A DNA stretch of 64,000 nt from Tethya wilhelma (taxonomy: Eukaryota; Porifera; Demospongiae; Tethyida; Tethyidae). The DNA lies in assembly GCA_964030475.1 (NCBI GenBank), contig CAXIPT010000079.1, positions 21,803-85,802 of the forward strand. The letters are read 5' to 3'. The translations under genes were made by a program, and so were the position numbers. The notes under the pieces were generated by a model. It was not told where the DNA came from. It did no database searches and saw only the letters and a program-made list of their open reading frames with translations. Below, one piece after another: positions 34,038-44,429 of the stretch (its first letter is position 1; every line of letters begins with the position of its first letter).

Positions 34038-34501
34038 TCATACGTACGGTAGTACGTATAGTAGGAATGGGCCGACTGTCCCATAGACACAATACAAAAT
34101 GTTGGCCACTATAAAAATTTAGTCAAACAAAATTAAACCTTCAAAGTTGCTCAGAGGCTCTTACTGACAGATTATCAACTGCATGCAAGGCCTAAAACGC
34201 ACCAAAACTTTCCTCAACACTCGTAGTGAACGCTATTGGGAAGCCACCATAGTGCCATTTTTGTTCTCTAACGTACGTACGTACGTACGTACGTACTTCC
34301 TAACTGACTTACTTGAAAAGGATTTCCAGAGAATGTGTTGAGCCAACTTTGACAGCACAAAGTAGGTTCTTTTCATGGGTACTACATTCCTTGATACTCT
34401 TTTCAACCTCAAATAGGCCTAAACAAAAACTAGAAAGCTTTGAAACTTAGTGTATAAATTCATGTACTACAATGCAGCCATCTTTGTAGGTAGAGTTCGA
34501 A
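34038..34501 (-). mobile_element. Composite element, hairpin end and tail only, cut by N
   Basis: TCATACGTACGGTAGTACG start after AT, tail with a (CGTA)n run at 34272-34298, stopped by the N at 34502. Confidence 0.82.
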
Positions 34502-34502
34502 N

Positions 34503-34915
34503 AACGAGTTTTGTATGTGTTGGGAAGGATTAGACCTAGCACAGGGTCAGCCCATCAACTCCACCCACTACCATGATCACACACATCACAGTGAGCACAC
34601 AGGGGAGATTTGATCCCTCAACTACAAACCATGTGCTCACAATGGCCGAAAGAGCTACTGACACAAGACCGAACACCAAGTGTCACATGACTAGCGTGTC
34701 TCCCATGGAAACACCTCAACAGGGTGGGCTGGTCAATTCAGCACTCAAAATCATAATTGTGCACATTGTGGTTTGACTCTGTAACTATAGAAACCATGTG
34801 CACATTAATTTACAGAGGCCATGCTGAAACAGGAAACTTATGTTGTAACTTTACAAGATTCACCTTGTACTTAACCCACATTTTTGCATTTCATTATAGT
34901 GTCAGTAGCCTAGCC
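34503..34915 (+). repeat. Conserved intergenic block, copy 3 (5' cut)
   Basis: Begins inside the block right after the N. The 73-codon frame is diverted near its end (SALKIIIVHIVV) by small changes. It is upstream of P1. Confidence 0.7.
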
Positions 34916-35054
34916 ATGACATTGGGCATCCACAAATAGCTCAGTTTATGTCTACATTCACAAAAGAAGATAATTATGTTACAATTTAAAAAGAACTGAC
35001 AGACAGTTAATGTTGCTTTTAACTAGTATTATACTTCTATACAGATTATCAGTA

Positions 35055-35165
35055 GCTACTCTTCTACAAATCAAGTGAAGCTGCATGTCTACAATGAAAT
35101 AAACCTCTCTTCTGAGGCAATAAAGATTGGCTCCATGGACTTGGGACTTGCCAGCTTAGAAAAGT
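35055..35165 (+). pseudogene. Relic tail exon (type 1)
   Basis: AAATCAAGTGAAGCTGCATG, TACAATGAAATAAACCTCTC and TCCATGGACTTGGGACTTGC align with the KPSEAVYDEINLSS..METCPAY exon of M5, but stops and a missing acceptor make it non-coding. The same relic follows the block at 57058-57190. Confidence 0.75.
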
Positions 35166-35274
35166 CTAATGGAAACTCTCAGTCCAAAGATGCATAATAA
35201 TATTATAACAGATATATCCAGTCCCCTTAGACTGATGCAATTATTATTAATACCTGTATCACTTTATTCTGTGG

Positions 35275-35463
35275 TTGGCATTCATTTGTTGCATGGTAAT
35301 GGCACCACCTCATCAGCTCAGGCTAGCTACTGCGCATGTGCAAATCAATACAGGAAGTGGAGAAATTTCCATGCATTGCCACACCCACAAGTACAAGCAA
35401 GCAGCAAGATTGATTTTTTGACTGTTTTACTTTAATGCCTGTATGATTGCTAAAGAGTGAGCT
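35275..35463 (+). promoter_or_regulatory. Conserved upstream region of P1
   Basis: CTACTGCGCATGTGCAAATC, ATACAGGAAGTGG (ETS-like), CCATGCATTGCCACACCC, then GCTAAAGAGTGAGCT and ATG. Confidence 0.5.
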
Positions 35464-38400
35464 ATGATCAGTTCAGCCCACATCATCACTATCATTGTAG
35501 TGGCTGTCTTCACCAGCAGTTGTGAGAGTCAAGGTATGTGGTATCAAAGCTAAGCTTATAATGTACTCAATAAGCTAAGTCTATCAAGCATGCATGCATG
35601 TACATGATTGTAATAAAAACTTTTCTTTGATAATCTGAATACATAATATTATATAGATGATGGTATTAGGATCAGTCTAGGAGACAGGGTGATCCCTAAC
35701 CATGGACTGGTGACTACTGAGGATATTGGAATTGATCCTGATGGAGTGAATCTAATGGAGGGACTGAAGTGTAGCACTAACTATAGGAACTGCTGTACAG
35801 ATTTCACTGAAACACCAGATAGGGATACTATTGATGGCTTGATTCCAAGTGGTGTTGGAAGTTGGAGATTTCCTCACACTACAATTAATTATTATGTTCC
35901 TCGTCAAAATCATCGACCTGATTTCATATCTGGAATCACACGACATGGACAGGCAGTTTATGTCTTTCGCAATAGAGCAGCTGATAATAACCGACTTTAT
36001 ATAATCAATGGAATCTGGAGATGTGAGATTCCTGACTCTAATGGAGAGGAGAGGACCAAGTACATAGGAGTCTATTCTAACTTAACGAGCAGTAATGGTG
36101 AGATACAATCAATTTAATGATATATAATTGTTTTGGGAGGACAGAATATGATACAATACTTCACACACTATAGGTTCATTGTCAGCTAATGGTTCTATCC
36201 AGTTCTCTCTAGTGAGAGAAGACCCAGTGGATTTCACCCTCACTTTCAGAACCACTGGAGGACCAGCTACAGTTGTCACTTGGACAAGGGATGGAGTTGA
36301 CATCTCATCTCTTGGAGACCATGATAACTACACACAGTCACAGACTGTTGTACCTGACAGTTCAAATCCTCGGCTATATAGAGATGGTATCTACTCCAAC
36401 ATCCTGACAGTGAGAGAAAGACTCTCAGGAGTGTATGGAGTCAGTGTGACTAATGATAGGACAACGGTTATCAATCCTAACCCTCTGACTGTGACAGGTA
36501 TGCATGGCACTGTTTTACATATTAATTATAAGTTTATGCATAATAAATTACATTATATTTGAAGTATGTCAGACTATAATATACTACATGTACATATACA
36601 TGCAGATCCTTCTTCAGTGAGCATTACTCTTAGTAGAACTCTTACATCATCTGAAGATCTTACAAACATCAGCCTGTCATGGACCTTGGGTAGTCCTACA
36701 CTACAATCAGTGATTATTACGATTACAGCATACAATTTGACATACACTGTGTGTGACTATTGGAGCGGTCAATGTGGCAGCACTATACTGATACCTGGTA
36801 TCACCAACACTAACTACTATTTGACCAGCAGCATTTGGACAACATATGAATTCACAGTGACTTCAGCTAGCTACAGTTTCCAAACAAGTGATATCTCTTC
36901 AGTGATACACACACTACCTGGGTCGATTGTGTCACCAATCCTCACAGTTACAACACTAGGTCATTATAATAACTAATAGTGTAATATTATTATTATTATA
37001 ATAATTATGCAGACTATAAGTTTGGGTAAAAACTAATTCTGTAGGTATTTTGGCTCCTGAGATTTCTTCTGAATCAATTGTAGCTAATGGTCCATCAGTC
37101 CAAGTCACCTGGAACCAACCAGAAGGAGGATTGGCAGTTGATGAATATGTCGTGTCTTATCGTCGCTTGAATGGAAGAGATGGACAGTGTAGCTCATTTC
37201 AAGATGAAGGCAGTGTGACAGTGAGAGCTGAGGGAGAAGGACCCTATACTGCCACTCTACACTTGCAAGTGCGGACCACTTATCAATGCAATGTAACTGC
37301 TAGGATAAATGGAGAGACTTTGTACAATACAACAAGTTTCAACTTTACTACCAAAACAGCAGGTTAATAGCTAGATCTTAGATGTATCATCCATTTTTAC
37401 TTATATGCAATCATGGATCTATAATTATTTCAGTTCCATCTGGAGCCCCTCAAAACCTTGCCATCATCAACTCCACCTCCACCAGTGTCACCATATCTTG
37501 GGGTAGTGTTAAGTATATCCATAGAAATGGACTCATCACTCATTACCTCATCAGCTATGGTCAGGGAGGAGATGGAGAGACCAACCAGATGAATGTCACA
37601 GTGAACATCACAGACCAAGAGGAAGGAGGGAGCTACACAGCCACTGGAATTGATCCTATGGAAGAGTATCTCTTTAAAGTAGCAGCTGTCAATGAAGCTG
37701 GTGTGGGGGTGTTTGCTAGTGTGACTACTGTCGGAAATAACGGTTAGTATACAACAGCGTTTGTTATTAATTTTTAGCAAGCAGTGTTATGCGTATTTCA
37801 GTTTATTATTGATTGCCAAGCAAGTTTCTAAATGCTATAGTGCAATCAAGCATTGTTAGTTCTATGGATAAGCACAAGCATTAAATTTTGTCATAGAGCA
37901 CTAATATTGCAATCAACACCATCAGTAAAACACTTGAAGTTGATAGTGCAAGGGAAAATCTTTCTTTGTATACACACTGCTCTACACCAATTTTGCCTCT
38001 TATTATACTATTAGGTGAAAATGACCAGAGCCGTAACTTTCAGTCTGCAACAATTGCTGGACTGATAGCAATCATAGTCATATTGGCAGCAGCTTTGGTG
38101 ACTAGTGGAGTCTTCAATGTCTTGGCGTAAGTTTTAAATTGACGAGTGACTTAATTTTAACCTAAACCAGGAAAAACTGCAATTATTATTGTAGGGTATA
38201 CAAGAAAAGGAGGCAATTCAAAGGTAATAAATTTATAACAAAATACTTATAATTATCCTTGAGTGCAAGCATGATCATAGTTTATTACCAAGCTGAAGTT
38301 GTACAAAACATTCCATTATTGTACCATTTTAGTAGCAACAAAGCAGATCTCGACTAAAGGAAGTAGTGGAGGAGCCATTTATGAAGAACCAGACAAGATA

Positions 38401-38472
38401 GTCCCAACTACTTCAACTGGTCGGCTAGAAATGGAGACATGTCCAGCTTATGAGATCGCCAAAATAAACTGA
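35464..38472 (+). CDS. P1: Ig/FN3 receptor, transmembrane type (698 aa)
   Basis: Complete open gene. Exons: 35464-35533 signal peptide, 35657-36097 NHGL Ig, 36174-36497 cysteine-less Ig, 36606-36959 FN3-B, 37045-37362 FN3-D, 37434-37742 FN3-E, 38015-38126 transmembrane (ATIAGLIAIIVILAAALVTS), 38195-38223 juxtamembrane (VYKKRRQFK), 38333-38472 tail with AIYEEP and METCPAYEIAKIN then TGA. Total 2,097 nt. Intron 3 is nearly identical to the matching intron of P3, indicating recent duplication or conversion. FN3-D starts GILAPEISSESIVANGPSVQ, diverging from VVELANITSVQ in its sisters. Intact SEA-like exons with compatible phase lie 390 bp downstream, so a secreted splice form is possible. Confidence 0.9.
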
Positions 38473-38523
38473 TTTAATGTACTGACTATGATTATTATTA
38501 TAACTTTGTGATAATTAATTTAT

Positions 38524-38790
38524 GAGCTGGGACAGTATTGAATGTATCCATAGAAACAGATCCATTACCCATTACATCATCAGCTATGGTCCTAAGACTT
38601 CCAACAATGATTCAGATGTGATAAACACGACAACCATTCGAGTAACCATCGGCAATGATGAACAAGAGAGTGGTGGGAGCTACACAGTTGACGGTCTTAA
38701 GCCTTCCTCATTCTATGTGTTCAAAGTGGCTGCTGGGAATGATGATGGAGTGGGAATATAGGCTGTTACTTAAGGGAAAACACTCGAAAG
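38524..38790 (+). pseudogene. Relic FN3-E exon between P1 and SEA exons
   Basis: Keeps ECIHRN through NDDGVGI in frame but lacks the 5' third with its acceptor, and has in-frame stops (TAG at 38759, then TAA). It is the longest of three relics found directly after transmembrane-type genes. Confidence 0.8.
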
Positions 38791-38857
38791 TAAAAAAGAA
38801 ATAAAATCTTAAATAAATTAATTGAATTTGAGTGTATACTCTATTTTTATAACATAG

Positions 38858-39384
38858 CACTCCCAAAACATTTCCAACTGGTGATAAGCCGTACTGATAA
38901 CTGCATCACTTGGAATGTAAGTATAATGATGTATAATGATGTATCTAGCATAATAACTTACAATTAATACACTCAGGCTGACAAGGCAGAAGAAATCAGG
39001 ACAAACATCCACTCAAAACTCTTGGAAGTCATTCATGAAAGATGCCACTGCAACTTTCCTGAAGAGAATCTTCTCAGTGGAGTGTTCAGTTGTGTTCACT
39101 CTAAAGAGCAGACCACTTACAGAAGCTCCATCACTGGTACACACACACACTACGACACAGAGCTGGTACAGTTCATACAAGATTGGGTAGCATCAGCTCC
39201 TACTATGACTGTCCAGTGGTACTCAGTGAAAGTGAACCCCAGTTGTCCAGTTTGTATAACCTCATTTGATGATCCAGAGTGTGGAAAACCAATGGCTGCT
39301 GAGAAACAATGCCTGTTTGATGAGGACAACCCTGATGTTGCTCATTGCATCGAGGTTTGCATAGCACGTAGTCGCAGAGACTGA
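38858..39384 (+). CDS. SEA-like exon pair downstream of P1
   Basis: Exons 38858-38916 (LPKHFQLVISRTDNCITWN) and 38977-39384 (ADKAEEIRTNIHSK to CIARSRRD and TGA), both with intact splice sites and open frames. The upstream FN3-E is dead, so these exons are either stranded or used as an alternative 3' end of P1: splicing from the donor at 37742 keeps the frame and gives a secreted NHGL-Ig-FN3x3-SEA form. Small changes (PVCITSF for PVGIASF) do not break it. Confidence 0.65.
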
Positions 39385-39414
39385 CGTAGTCGACCATAGT
39401 AGCCACAATAATAA

Positions 39415-40427
39415 CAAGTAGTAAAAATTTCAAAAAAATAAGCAGTGTAGGAATGGGCAGTGCTGTAAAAAGTATTGGAACAAGGAATGGTCTCAATTTC
39501 GGCACATGACTACTTCATTTTCATTTTGATCCCTCTGGCTATTATTAATTTAGCTAATTGTTGTAAATGGTTCAAGTTGAACATCCTATCGCATGATATA
39601 ATGGTTCAAATTCTTGCCAATCTTATTACTTGGCTAAAAAGTGGAATAAAGTATAACAGTCAGGACTAGATTACTGGCCAAGACTTGGGCACAAAAAATG
39701 AAGTAGTCATGTGCCGAAATTGAGACCATTCCTTGTTCCAATACTTTTTACAGCACTGCCCATTCCTACACTGCTTATTTTTTTGAAATTTTTACTACTT
39801 GTTCATTCACTTTTTTCAACACTACAGTGAGGAGACCATCAGAGACTGGTTAGTCCCTACAAAAAGCTTGAGTTATCTGAGTAGCAGCTATTGTCTGCTA
39901 GAGCAGCTAATGCGCATGCGTATTAAATGCCACGTGGATAATCAATGACCTTTGAACTCTACCTACAAATGGCTACATTGAAGTACATGAATTTATACTC
40001 TCAGTTTCAAAGCTTTCTAGTTTTTATTTAGGCTTATTTGTGATATAAATGAGTATCAAGGAATGTACTACCTATGAAAAGGAGTTACTTTGTGCTGTCA
40101 AAGTTGGCTCAACACATTCTGGTTCTCTGGAAATGCTTTTCAAGTAAGTCAGTTAGAAAGTACGTACGTACGTACGTCCGTACGTACGTACGTTAGGAGA
40201 ACAAAAATGGCACTGTTGTGGCTTCCCACTAGCTCTTTCTACGAGTGCTGAGGAAAGTTTCTGTGAGTTTTAAGCCTTGCATGCCATTGGTAATCTGTTA
40301 GTTAGAGCCTCTGAGCAAGTTTGAAGGCTTAATTTTGTTTGACTAGATTTTTATGGTGACCAACATTTTGTATTGTGTCTATGGGACAGTCGACCCATTC
40401 CTACTATACGTACTACCGTACGTATGA
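39415..40427 (+). mobile_element. Composite palindrome-hairpin element
   Basis: Palindrome 39415-39801, tail with an ACGT repeat at 40161-40195, CACGTGG and TGCGCATGCG, hairpin end GTACGTATGA at 40427. A before and T after. Inserted 30 bp past the SEA stop. Confidence 0.87.
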
Positions 40428-40454
40428 TAATTATTATGAAGCAAATGATACCCC

Positions 40455-40540
40455 TAGCCTCGTAAACCAGTCCCTCCAGGAGTCCTTGCTAAGCGCGCTT
40501 AGCAATAAGCATAGCAGGGAGGGACTGGTTCACGAGGCTA
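40455..40540. mobile_element. 86-bp TAGCC...GGCTA foldback MITE
   Basis: TAGCCTCGTAAACCAGTCCC and its inverse (GGGACTGGTTCACGAGGCTA) around an AAGCGCGCTT centre. Flanked by TGATACCCC on both sides (40446-40454, 40541-40549), a 9-bp duplication. Confidence 0.9.
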
Positions 40541-40549
40541 TGATACCCC

Positions 40550-41031
40550 TGGAGTCTGTGTTGATCGTGGCGATGGTAGTTTTTAGTTGGTCTCAAGTGA
40601 AGGTCAGCAGGTCAAGTGTCAAGATTGGTACCGTCCACTCTAGTGACTGTGTGAGCACTAGTGACCTTGACAGTGATGATTGCATCAGTCTTGACTACCA
40701 GCAAAAAGATGGTGTATCAGGATTTGTGATTGAATCCCACGATGATGTGTTCTGGGCTCCAGTTGCTCACAGGACACGGCTACGTAGCAAATTTAAATCA
40801 AAGTCTGCAAATCTCTCTCTCTCTCCTCATTTTTTCTTTGCTTATTAATTTTTTGTGACAATTGTTGTTTGTGTGTGTGTGTTGTTCCCCCTTTCCCCCT
40901 TTGCGCCTATGGTGGTGTGGAAATAAATAATAATAATAATAATAATAATATTGGACAAAGACATACATTGACAGTTTAAAGGAATGGTAGTAACTAATAT
41001 TAAAGTAATAATAAATTAATATTTGACGTAG
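40550..41031. other. Unassigned sequence before N
   Basis: A plus frame continues to 40848 (SDLDSDDCISLDYQQKDGV and VFWAPVAHRTRLRSK stretches) with no family I recognise; it could be an exon of an unrelated gene or chance. Then (CT)n, (GT)n and (TAA)n runs up to the N at 41032. Confidence 0.4.
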
Positions 41032-41032
41032 N

Positions 41033-41112
41033 GAGACCATTCCTTGTTCCAATACTTTTTACAGCACTTCCCATTCCTACACTGCTTATTTTTTAAAAAT
41101 TTTTACTACTTG
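41033..41112 (-). mobile_element. Palindrome arm at a contig start, inside an FN3 exon
   Basis: Runs from GAGACCATTCCTTGTTCC to TTTTTACTACTTG, then directly into FN3-B coding sequence at 41113. The other side of this insertion appears to be at 53050. Confidence 0.82.
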
Positions 41113-42703
41113 TACAATGTGACCTATACCCCATGCAACTATTCAAGTCTGGTCCGTCGTAAATGCAACACTTCTGTTACAGTAACGAGGTCTACTACTA
41201 GCTACAATTTGACTGATGTGAGCATTTGGACAACCTACAGATTCACTGTTTCAACTAACTCTTTCCAAACAATGGCATCATCTTCAATGTCATACATACT
41301 GCCTGGTTCACTGATTACATCACCTCTCCACACTATTAAAGTACTAGGTATGTGCATAGTAGAATGTGATGATGAAAAATAATTTCATGCATATAATATT
41401 ATGCTCTATAAATTTTACAGGTACCCTATCTACTTTAATGGTTGAACTAGCTAACATCACATCAGTCCAAGTCACCTGGAACCAACCAGATGGAGGGTTG
41501 GAAATTGATGAATATGTTGTGTCTTATCATCGCTTGAATGGAAGAGATGGACAGTGTAGCTCATTTCAAGATGAAGGCAGTGTGACAGTGAGAGCTGAGG
41601 GAGAAGGACCCTATACTGCCACTCTCCACTTGAAAGGATACAGCATCTACTCTTGCAATATAACTGCTAGGAAACTTCTTGGAGCTTTGTACAATACTAC
41701 AAGTTATAACATCATAACCAATTCAACAGGTATTTCTACATGTGACTAGAAAATTATTGATTCTGACACAAATCTTAATTTTCAAGTTCCATCTGGAGCC
41801 CCTCAAAACCTCACCATCATCACCTCCACCTCCACCAGTGTGACCATATCTTGGGACAGTGTGGAGTGTATCCATAGAAACGGACTCATTACCCATTACA
41901 TCATCAGCTATGGTCCTAAGACTTCCAACAATGATTCAGATGTGATAAACACGACAACCATTCGAGTAAATATCGGCAACAATGAACAAGAGAGTGGTGG
42001 GAGCTACACAGTTGGTAATCTCGAGCCTTCCTCCCTTTACGCGTTCAAAGTGGCTGCTGGGAATGATGCTGGAGTGGGAGTAGAAGCTGTTACTGAAGGG
42101 AAAACTCTTGGAAGTAAAAAAGAAATAAAATCTCAAATATATTAATTGATTGTTAATATGTACACTCTTTTTTTATAACATAGCATTTCCAAAAGATTTC
42201 CAACTCATGATAAGTCGTACTGATGATTGCATCTCTTGGAATGTAAGTACAATGATGTATAACAATGTATTTAGCATAATAACTTACAATTAGTACAGGC
42301 TGACAAGGCTGAAGAAATCAGAAAAAACATCCACTCAAAACTCTTTGAGGTCCTTCATGAAAGATGCCACTGCAATTTACCAGAAGATAATCTTCTGAGT
42401 GGAGTGTTCAGTTGTGTCCACTCTAAAGAACAGACCACATACAGAAGCTCCATCATTGGCACACACACACACTACGACACAGAACTAGTGCAGTTCATAC
42501 AAGATTGGGTAGCATCATCTCCTACTATGACTGTCCAGTGGTACTTGGTAAAAGTCGATCCAACTTGTCCAGTTGGTATAGCCTCATTCGAGGACCCAGA
42601 GTGTAGGAAACCAGTGGTTGCTGAGAAAGAATGTCTGTTGGATGAAGACAACCCTGAAGTTGCTCATTGCATTGAGGTTTGCATAGCACGAAGACAACCA
42701 TAG
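41113..42703 (+). CDS. P2: FN3 x3 plus SEA-like C-terminus, 5' cut
   Basis: Exons: 41113-41347 (3' two thirds of FN3-B, from YNVTYTPCNYSS), 41421-41729 FN3-D, 41787-42113 FN3-E, 42184-42242 and 42299-42703 SEA-like module ending CIEVCIARRQP and TAG. Frame open. The 5' boundary is a transposon end, not a splice site. The missing 5' part of the exon matches 52940-53049 of P4: the two pieces add to 345 nt, a multiple of three, and join at GGATCA/TACAATG exactly as in intact M5. P2 is therefore probably the 3' half of P4, placed apart by a scaffolding error. Confidence 0.8.
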
Positions 42704-43224
42704 CATAATGGCCGACCAGAGACACTCATTGAAAGTCTAAAGAAGCTTGCATTGCAGTAACTATTGTTAGTAATCTGTAATCTTTCAGCATAACACTCCA
42801 TAGTAATTATAACTGCTATATAGTATATGTAGCTTAGCTTAGCTATATGTAATGTAGGCTTGATTGAACATGTCTTGAAGCAACCTAACTTAACTTGTAA
42901 GGTGCAATGAAAACCAAATCTGCATAGTACTGATTCACTTAGAACCTCTACATATACTACTAATGGACAAATGTAATTGTGTGACAAGAATTTGTGTCCA
43001 CCTTGGATTCATAAGATTGCTGGTTAACCAGCATGCACAGCTATGTTTACTTTATTTGAACAGCAGAGGGTCAGGGATTCTTTTTAATTATAATAAAGAA
43101 TATGATCTCAAAAAAGTATTAATTTATGAAAATATATACAGCAACCAGGTAAAGGTGAACATAATAAAAGTATGCTGGCAAAAAACTTACTAGCAAATAG
43201 CAAAGGTATTACTGAGAGCAAGTG
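42704..43224 (+). repeat. Conserved 3' flank of P2
   Basis: Shared with the flanks of M3, P3 and P5 (GGACAAATGTAATTGTGTGA, TTCATAAGATTGCTGGTTAA). No coding frame supported. Confidence 0.6.
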
Positions 43225-43745
43225 ACTCAATCCATATGCATTACAAGAACAAACCAACGTTGTAACTCTACAAGCTAAAGCTTGTCAACAAACATGCATA
43301 TTGAATATCATTATCTTAACGAGTTTTGTATGTGTTGGGAAGGATTAGACCTAGCACAGGGTCAGCCCGTCAATTCCACCCACTACCATGATCACACACA
43401 TCACAGTGAGCACACAGGGGAGATTTGATCCCTCAACTACAAACCATGTGCTCACAATGGCCGAAAGAGCTACTGCCACTAGACCGAACAGCAAGTGTCA
43501 CATGACTAGCGTGTCTCCCATGGAAACACCTCAACAGGGTGGGCTGGTCAATTCAACACTCAAAAACATAATCATACACATTGTGCACAGTCGTGGTTTG
43601 ACTCTGTAACTATAGAAACCATATGTGCATATAATTCACAATGGGAAAAAAGGCCATGCTGAAACAGGAAACTCATGTTGTAATTTGACAAGCTTCACCT
43701 TGTACTTAACCCACATTTTTTGCATCTCATTATAGTGCTAGTGGC
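43225..43745 (+). repeat. Conserved intergenic block, copy 4
   Basis: 73-codon frame 43388-43609 with ATATRPNSKC in place of ATDTRPNTKC. Followed by the TTAACCCACATTTTTTGCATC end segment. Confidence 0.7.
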
Positions 43746-43925
43746 CACTTTAGATTACACTTTATACCATGCAGTAGTCCTTATACTTTCATATTGGATT
43801 TTGACTCACAACTGAGCATGCAGATTTTGAGACTCAGTGGGCTTGAGAGCTCCTTCACTTGCAGCACACGGGGTACGAGCTTTAAATTTTCAATGTTATA
43901 TTAAAAGTTTTAACATAAACAATAG

Positions 43926-44104
43926 GTGTTAAACAGTCGCCAACGGAGTATAATATGGTAGAAGCACAGAGTAAACCAAGTAAAGTTGTCTATGGTGAAA
44001 TAAACCTCTCTGAGCCAAAACAGACTTTCTCCATGGAGATGAAGACCTGCCCAGCTTATGAGGTTACAAAACAAATTGAATTGACTCTCAATTGTACAAT
44101 GTAA
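43926..44104 (+). CDS. Orphan type-1 tail exon, open frame
   Basis: Acceptor AACAATAG then GVKQSPTEYNMVEAQSKPS, VVYGEINL, METCPAY-like MKTCPAYEVTKQ, ending at TAA (59 codons). The frame is intact and ends 10 or so residues later than in M5. No transmembrane or juxtamembrane exon lies between P2 and this exon, so it has no visible donor partner. It lies 325 bp before P3. Possibly the remnant of a deleted receptor. Confidence 0.6.
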
Positions 44105-44234
44105 CAGATTATACTCTTATGTTATGTCTAGATCATTGTCAAGATATATAGACTGCATGATACAATTGTGTGTGAAATAGCATAGATACATGTAAATTGT
44201 GTGGAATTTGTTATAATGTCTTTCATTCCAAGTG

Positions 44235-44429
44235 GTTGCCATCATTTATTGCATGGTAATGGTCATCTCCTCAGCCTCAGGCTACTGCGCATGCGCTAAT
44301 ATGCACAGGAAGTGGGAAAATTTCCTTGCATTGCCACACCCACAAACATAGTCAACTATATACTCAAGTAAAGGCAGTTATTAGACCAATTGTCAGTAAC
44401 TTCCCTGACTGCTAAAGAGAGAGTAAGCT
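44235..44429 (+). promoter_or_regulatory. Conserved upstream region of P3
   Basis: GCTACTGCGCATGCGCTAAT (full palindrome), CACAGGAAGTGGG, CCTTGCATTGCCACACCC, then GCTAAAGAGAGAGTAAGCT before ATG. Confidence 0.5.

Noticed and set aside
40375..40848. 157-codon frame across a composite element end, a MITE and unassigned sequence
   Set aside because: The first third is transposon sequence; only the part after 40550 could be genuine, and it matches no family I know.
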